Assembly: GCA_035772785.1 (NCBI GenBank)
Contig: JAOCPU010000021.1
Coordinates: 372,001 to 436,000, forward strand
DNA: 64,000 bases
DNA from: Phlebiopsis flavidoalba
Taxonomy: Eukaryota > Basidiomycota > Agaricomycetes > Polyporales > Phanerochaetaceae
Direction: 5' to 3'
Part shown: piece after piece, positions 57,991 to 64,000 of the stretch
Layout of the letters: each line of letters opens with the position of its first letter
How positions within the stretch are numbered: the first letter of the stretch is position 1
The notes under the pieces: generated by a model
What the model was told of the DNA's origin: nothing
Database searches by the model: none
The model's input: the letters and a program-made list of their open reading frames with translations, nothing else
Program-made: the position numbers and the translations under genes

Positions 57991-58299
57991 AACAGAATCT
58001 GTGAGCATATTAGCGAAGGTCACTTTTGTCTTTATATTGTGGTCTCGTCAAAGCGTACTCAGGCTCCGTAAGATTCTTTCTCCCGCGACATGTGGTCCCT
58101 ACCGTCTGCGTTTCCTTGCGAAGACCAGGGATATCACGACACGGGCGTGAGAGCCGCGAAGAAGCAGGCTGAGATTTTTGTCTATTGAATGCAGTATATG
58201 TTTTTGGCGACTGCGTGACCCTTCCTTGGGCGTTTGTACCGGGCATGACTACACAGCCCGCAGCAAGTCCAACCCATATTACGTCTAGGTCACAAGTCA

Positions 58300-59040
58300 G
58301 TGGTGTGTACAGGCGAGGGTCACCGCCTCTGAGTGATAGAAGAACGTACCACGGGCTCTCGAACGTGTCTCAATCCCCTTGCATCCGAAGTTCAGAGACA
58401 ACATCAGGCAATACGACACCCCAACAATTCGCTGCAAAGTTTAGATGCCTGAGCACCATGGGAAGTTCGGGTGAGCATTTCTGACAACGATGTGGGGCGG
58501 CATTCGTGCCTCCTTTGTAGCACAGAGAGATGGCTGGCGGCATGTGCAGCAGACTAGCACAACAATGATTTTCGTGACGTAAGAAGATTGAAATATACTG
58601 ACTTTCAGGTCTTTTATAATGAGACATGATACTCCATCAACAAGCATGACTTTCTTTCCAGTCAGCTTCGAAGTACAATATATGCTCGTGCTTGTCGATA
58701 ACAGATCCCCATCCGCTAAGATGGCTCATGACGTTGATTCGAGCTGGACAAATACCCGTCGACGCATTGGATGTCCATGATTGATTGATCCCTGGTTCTC
58801 ATACTGTAGCACAAGTTCGTTGCGATTTCATGGAGCCTGTGCCTCGTTGGATATAGCGTTCATAGTCGTCACATTGAAGCTGTTCGCAGCCGAGAGCAAA
58901 TACGTGACATTAGATGACATTCGAACAGAGCAATCGCCAAGAGTCGCCACAGCGTTGGTTGAGACACGAAGTGGTAGATGGGCTTGTCTGAAGAGATGGA
59001 TGTTCAGTGCAACAGATGCGTTCGGGCCTTGCCCATAATT
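58300..59040 (-). CDS. Unassigned secreted-type protein, partial
   Basis: One minus-strand frame reads for over 80 codons from about 59038: YGQGPNASVALNIHLFRQ, LPLRVSTNAVATLGDCSVRM, NVTYLLSAANSFNVTTMNAI, with several N-glycosylation sequons (NAS, NVT, NVT). After a stop, frames SGWGSVIDKHEHILYFEADW (about 58725-58665) and YKRPESQYISIFLRHE continue. The Asn/Thr/Ser-rich beta-like character suits an extracellular domain. I do not recognise the family, and it lies upstream of the GH31 gene on the same strand, separated by about 300 bases. Confidence 0.35.
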
Positions 59041-59422
59041 AATGACAAAATGGAAATTGATTGGGAGTGTTTATTGCACGAACTCATCGCAGATCAAGAT
59101 CGAATATGACATCAAGCCGTTACATTTTACCACGAATGTACATATCAGGTATCATTACTGCCGAAATCGCCACGCTCGGGATCATCGTCGAGAATCACCG
59201 AGGACATGTCGCGCTTGTCCGAGTCTTGCACTTGGTTATACTCCACTCGTATTCCCCAGCAACAGCTGAGCAAGCTCCTGCTCTCTGCTCTTTTAGCTTC
59301 CTTTGCCTACAACTATATTCTAAGCTACCCCTCGAGGGTGAAAGCGGCCCAACTACCTCGGCCGAAGACTTCAGATATCCTCACGCCGCAGACAACTCGA
59401 CGCTTTCCATCCAACTTACACC

Positions 59423-62400
59423 ATGGCTTCAACATCATCCTCATTCTCAGTACCTACGCGAGCATCTGACGCAGGTACATTGAAAATGTCTTCCACGTTA
59501 AGAACCACCGTCAGACTGACGGAAACAGGGAACAGCGACGCCCTGTACCAAGTCAGACTTCTGTCTGCACTTCGAAGTGGTAAGTCGCGTTGTCTTCGGC
59601 TCATCACCTGCTAATTGAGCGTTGGCTCACAGGCGACCCGGCGCAAATACATCCATTCCTAGCAGATATTGGACGAGAGAGGCGAAGTTCTGCGGATGGG
59701 GAGCCGGATCTAGGAGCGGCTGCACTACACCTCGCCATTCGTTGCGCTTCATGTAAGCAACTCGATCCCTTGAGTAGATTCGTCTCATTACTCTAGTTAC
59801 TAGGTGATACCATTGCTCTCTTACTGGGCCACAGATCCATTTCTCCCAACGCCATACACCCACCCGGCTCTGGGACCACCGCGCTGCACCTCGCGGCGTC
59901 ACTTCCCCGTATAGAGGCGGTCAATTTATTGTTGGAACAGGAAGCTATCGACGATACGACTCGTGACGTTCAGGGCAGAACTTGTCTGGAGGTGGCAAAG
60001 GGGAAGGACGTTGCTCGTGCTATCAAAGGTACGTTTGTTTAGTCGGCATCCCCGGCTTTGGGCTCACTGGACAAGACTCGAGGGCATTACTCAGTGCATC
60101 GTATCGCTCTCTTCTTCGCACATATATTCTATCTCCGCCGAACGAGCGGCCGCCGGACGCGCTTGTAGCAATGCTCTCTTCCCCTCGAATCAAACTAGTC
60201 GACTTGTCATATCTTGACGACAGCACTGGCACTACCTTGCTGCATGAGACTGATCGTAGACAAAGACTTGCGCAGGTGGAGCTTGCTGTGCGTGCAAGGA
60301 GCGGATGTATTACGTGAGGGATCGATAAAGGACGCGGTCAAGCGCGGAGGGTCATCACGAAAGATTAATCGTGTTAAAGTATTTCTGCGGCAATGCTAAG
60401 TCACCTTGGCACTTTTTCCTTCCTCCAGCTTGCGTTGACGGAATTTCTCCAGTCACAATAACCAGGATAAACGATGCCATTGACTAGAGCAATCATCCAA
60501 CGGAACCCCCCGAGCTTTAAAAGGTTATTTCAATAAGTACACCTAATGTTGACCAAGGGTTTTATAGTGAAAACGTTGTGGTTTGTATCGCAAAGCGGTG
60601 TCCTTCTGTCATGTCGCGCCACCCCGTTTCTCTCTTTCAGGATCCTGTGGTGACTTGCTCGACCCAGATTATCGCACCAGAGGAACGGCAAATCGCAAGC
60701 CGGGCTCAGCACTGACCTCAATGAAGACGGCCGTCCAAAAGAAAACACCTCTGAGTAGCATGTTGCTTTGCGCTTTGAGTCCATCGCACGCCCACACGCG
60801 GGAATCACGGGGCTTCAGAAAGGGTATGTCAAGGCGACATCGACCCGTCGGAGGCTGTTCGCGGTTGGCCAGGCCGCTCGCGAAGAGCAATTTTGTGTGT
60901 GGCGCGCGGATGAGTGGATGGCAGAGCGCGAGTCTGGAGCGTAGTAGCTCGTCAGAGCAGAGGTTATCAGGCTAAGCTGCTCTTCACTATTACAGTCCCA
61001 GCGTGTGGGCCTCTTGGCGCGTTCAGACGGAAGAGGCACATGCAGCGCCGCTCGAGTCAAGCCCAATGCCCTCTGTGCTCGGCTTCCCTTGGGATTGATA
61101 CGTTTGACACTCCCTCGTTACCGCACCTATAATGCGAAGAAGCACAAGTGCGAGACGGATTCGCAGAGGGCAGAGGGTCATAGCGACACTTGAGGACGGT
61201 CGCGTAGACGGTAATGGGCACTCGATCAATACGCCGGTCCCGCACCACTTATCATTCGAGCTCACACTGTGAATTCGACGCCTGGCGCATGATGGAGCCT
61301 CATCAGCGGCCGAAGATGGTCCGATGGGTTTCCGGATAGCAAAGTCAAGCCGCTACGGGCCAATGACGTACGAAGCGTGGCGTCTCCCTGAGTTACCCTG
61401 CGTAAATCAGTGGCGAGGCCATGCTGAAGCGGACTACGTTCGCGAGTGGAGTGTCCTTGGAGGCGATATTTACGTGGTATCTGCGAAAAATCTCCAGAAA
61501 GAAGCTGTGAACGGCCTAGGCATAGTGTGGGCGGTAGAGCCTGCAAGCAGTAGTCAAGTAGCGCAGTGATCATTGGAGAAGAAGAGTCTCCTGTGAATAT
61601 AGTCGCGCCGGCGAAGTAGGATGAGCCGACCTTTGGCTTCGTCACCGCTGTCTCCGATAAATGGGCATCCATTCGAAAGCCAGACCGTCTCAGCTAGCGC
61701 TTGCTGCCGTCTAACCGCCTACCATCGAGGAGCCTCTCAGCCAACACACTTCCTTCCCCGCCGCCGATTTCCTCTACTGTAGTCGTCTCAGAAGATGGTG
61801 TCCTGATCGACGAAGAGCCGCCCTACAGCATCGACAATCACGGCACGTCAGTCAACACTCTCGAGACGCGGATTCACAGGCACGCTGTCTCCGCTCGGCT
61901 CGTCCTCCTCCGCCACCAGGCCATTCTCAACTCATCATGGGCGCTACCTCACCCAAGGCTGACGAGGACGACGACGCAGGCACGGACGCAAGAGGACGAG
62001 TTCTTCGACGCTATCGAGTCCAACACACTCCCGAACCTCGTCATCAACGAATCGCTTACGGGGCAAACCTCCACTCCTCTCCGGCGCTTATTGATAAACA
62101 GCAGTATATTGGCTACGAGCATCTTCGACCACGTCTGTCGATTACGAGCGACGATCGGCCGACGTGAGCTTGTGGGCGGTACTGAAGAACAGTATTGGCA
62201 AGGATTTGACGAAGATTTCGTTCCCTGTGTTCTTTAACGAGCCAACAAGCATGCTGGCAGCGTAATGGTAAGCTCTACATTCCATTATAAGGGACTCCTC
62301 TAATGACGCTATGCAGGCTGAAGACATGGAATTTTCGGGAATGCTGTGAGCTTTTCGCGAGGCAGAGATTGTGCTCATTCTGACCCCATCTTCCAGTGGA

Positions 62401-63668
62401 CGCTGCTGCATGCCGCTGAGACCGACCCACATCGCCGGATCGCATTCGTGGCTGCCTTTGCGATGTCAAACTACTCCTCGACCATTGGGCGTATTGCCAA
62501 GCCATTTCAACCCTATGCGGTACGCTATCAAACTTTCGATGTTATGTGTGTCCATCTCTTGATCCACGCACACAGCAGCGCGAAAACGTTCGAACGTACG
62601 TCCGACCTTGACAAGCAGTTACAGATACGTGTCCGAGCAGGTCAGCCATCATCCGCCCATATCAGCTCTGCTGGGCCGAACGCCCGCTTGGCGTTACTTG
62701 GCGAGGTCGACGCACCAGAACAAGTTTTATATGGCAAGTCGTTTGAGATCAGGCCACCACGGGTATCGCGCACGCGGAGCGTTACTTCTTCACCGAGGAC
62801 CTCGCCCCCGGATCACTATCCCAAAGGCAAAGGATTCTAATCTCCAAAGGGCGGGTGGTCGAGACAATCTACAGCACTCCTGGATAAGAAGGTCACTACC
62901 AAACGTACCGATTCCGTGTCACTTACTTGTCTTGGCTCTCCCACTATGGATCATACGGTATGAACATGGTCGTCGTAGACCGTGGATACGTTGATGAACT
63001 CTCAGATTCTTGTCTTGCTATACTTTGAGAGGCTGGAGCCACACACGCCATTTCCGGTCGAGGTAGGCACGAATCACCGTACTGACGAGACAGTGCGTGC
63101 TGACTTTCAAGCCTCGTGGCTGGCGCGGGGAAGGGATGCCTATGAAATTAGCGGCTATGTCGCCGATTCGGAGGGAAACGTCACCTATGAAATCGCCGGT
63201 CGCTGGAACAGCCAACTCGTCGCACGACCAGTCGGGCGCTGGGATTGGACATCTGCATCCCGATGTCTCCTTCAGCGCTGAATCAAAAACACTCCCGAAT
63301 TTCATCTGCTCTGGCGCAAATCAGAAAAGCCTCCTGCACCATATTCAACCTCACACCCCGTTCGCGCACGATCACGCTCAACGATGCCCTGATGACACCT
63401 TGCGGCGCGTACCTGTGTCCGACGGACTGTCGGCTAAGGCCTGACCAGCGCGCATTGAGCTTGGGCAGGTACGAGCCGTGCGAACGATGCTACCCAAGAA
63501 CAAGCATGGGAAGCATTTCCAGCGCGCCACGCGCGCAGTGCACGTGAGGAGGGTCGGCAAGCGGCACATCGTCCTGTCGATGGTTCTCGCCCGGAGGAGG
63601 ACAGAGCCCGATACAGGCGGAACGCGGTGTCTGGGTCTGCCAGCGAGGATTTGACAACAAAGCTTTGA
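59423..63668 (+). CDS. OSH1/OSBP-type oxysterol-binding protein (ankyrin-PH-ORD)
   Basis: Lipid-transfer protein of membrane contact sites, like yeast Osh1/Swh1. ATG 59423 in CACCATGG; MASTSSSFSVPTRASDAGT. Ankyrin region: LYQVRLLSALRSG, intron (59581-59632), DPAQIHPFLADI, AALHLAIRCAS, intron, TTALHLAASLPRIEAVNLLL and GRTCLEVAKGKDVARAIK, intron, LVDLSYLDDSTGTTLLHE, QGADVLREG, RVKVFLRQ (to 60397). PH-domain traces such as GSALTSMKTAVQKK lie near 60700-60740. A linker has EEPPYSIDNHGTSVN and EDEFFDAIESNTLPN (61820-62040). ORD: KNSIGKDLTKISFPVFFNEP and TSML (62182-62254), intron, EDMEFS, DPHRRIAFVAAFAMSNYSST, IGRIAKPF, YVSEQVSHHPPISA (about 62615-62665, the family signature), then LRPDQRALSLGRYE (63430-63475). 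The C-terminal end is uncertain. Confidence 0.85.
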
Positions 63669-63669
63669 A

Positions 63670-64000
63670 AGTCACACTGGAAGTATTGAGAAGAGGGACG
63701 TGTGGTAGTGGGAAAGACAAAATGTGTGTGCCCCCGGGAATTAGAAGGAGTCGTGGAAGAGTGTGGACAAAGACGCGTATTCAGCCCCGAAGGACGAGCG
63801 TCGTAGTAATTAGTACTTGGTAATTCATCAACTGTTGTAATTTCTAGGTTTGTACTCGTAGAATGAAGGGTATGCAGAGTAGTGCGTCTCACAATACTGG
63901 TCTGAGCCGGCTGTATGTTTATTGGTCCCGAGGGACAGTGTGTATCGCTCGGGTCCACGTCTTTGGCCCTGAGCCACCACGGCCGACCCAGTGGTTGGCC
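63670..64000. other. 3' flank of the oxysterol-binding protein gene
   Basis: A minus-strand frame from 63958 covers this stretch, but it is antisense to the gene end and has Ser/Thr-rich low-complexity composition. Nothing assignable. Confidence 0.3.

Noticed and set aside
59061..59422. Plus-strand open frame before the oxysterol-binding protein start
   Set aside because: It runs through the promoter side, is in a different frame from MASTSSS at 59423, and has no family motif.
1..64000. Repeat-induced point mutation as the cause of broken genes
   Set aside because: The breaks are mainly single-base insertions or deletions, also in unique genes, and no C-to-T bias is apparent in the duplicated copies.
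1..64000. CRISPR arrays, phage genes, insertion sequences, LTR retrotransposons
   Set aside because: No regularly spaced direct repeats, no integrase, transposase or reverse-transcriptase motif, and no paired long terminal repeats were seen.

Overview
The window looks like nuclear DNA of an agaricomycete (mushroom-forming basidiomycete). The recognisable proteins belong to families expanded in Agaricomycetes: DUF6533 multi-pass membrane proteins, DUF2235 hydrolases, NTF2-like/FAD monooxygenases, signal-peptide/single-TM/Ser-Thr-rich-stalk receptors-like proteins, an S53 sedolisin and a GH31 glucosidase. Exons are short and split by introns of about 50-65 bases with GTRNGT donors and YAG acceptors. 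No bacterial, mitochondrial or viral gene was recognised.

Almost no gene is open in one frame. Conserved blocks change frame every few tens of codons, usually by a single inserted or deleted base, and this includes genes that should be single-copy and constrained (the OSH1-type oxysterol-binding protein, cytosine deaminase). The simplest reading is residual insertion/deletion error in an unpolished long-read sequence, with general decay or an artificial sequence as alternatives. Gene spans below therefore join several frames; their ends are approximate unless a start or stop is discussed.

Layout. 0.2-27.5 kb: an alternating array of four DUF6533 genes (0.4-2.5, 11.1-13.0, 17.8-19.6, 25.7-27.4 kb, all +) and two DUF2235 genes (about 5.4-7.6 and 15.4-17.0 kb, +), with a repeat island at 8.15-10.7 kb, a minus-strand membrane protein at 13.5-14.1 kb and an unassigned tract at 19.7-25.6 kb. 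27.8-30.2 kb: a secreted S53 peptidase (-). 30.3-34.4 kb: no assignable gene. 34.4-50.4 kb: two full-length FAD monooxygenase genes in inverted orientation (34.4-36.9 +; 47.8-50.4 -) enclosing four minus-strand copies of a single-TM protein family (37.5-47.1 kb), the first two being a clear 2.4 kb tandem duplication. 51.2-51.9 kb: cytosine deaminase (+). 52-54.1 kb: unassigned. 54.15-58.0 kb: secreted GH31 alpha-glucosidase (-). 58.3-59.0 kb: unassigned minus-strand coding sequence. 59.4-63.7 kb: ankyrin-PH-ORD oxysterol-binding protein (+).

The window mixes conserved housekeeping genes at the right with recently duplicated, lineage-expanded membrane proteins and enzymes at the left and centre. 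No defence, CRISPR or transposase system was found. The most notable architecture is the alternating DUF6533/DUF2235 array and the TM-protein array enclosed by inverted monooxygenase paralogues.
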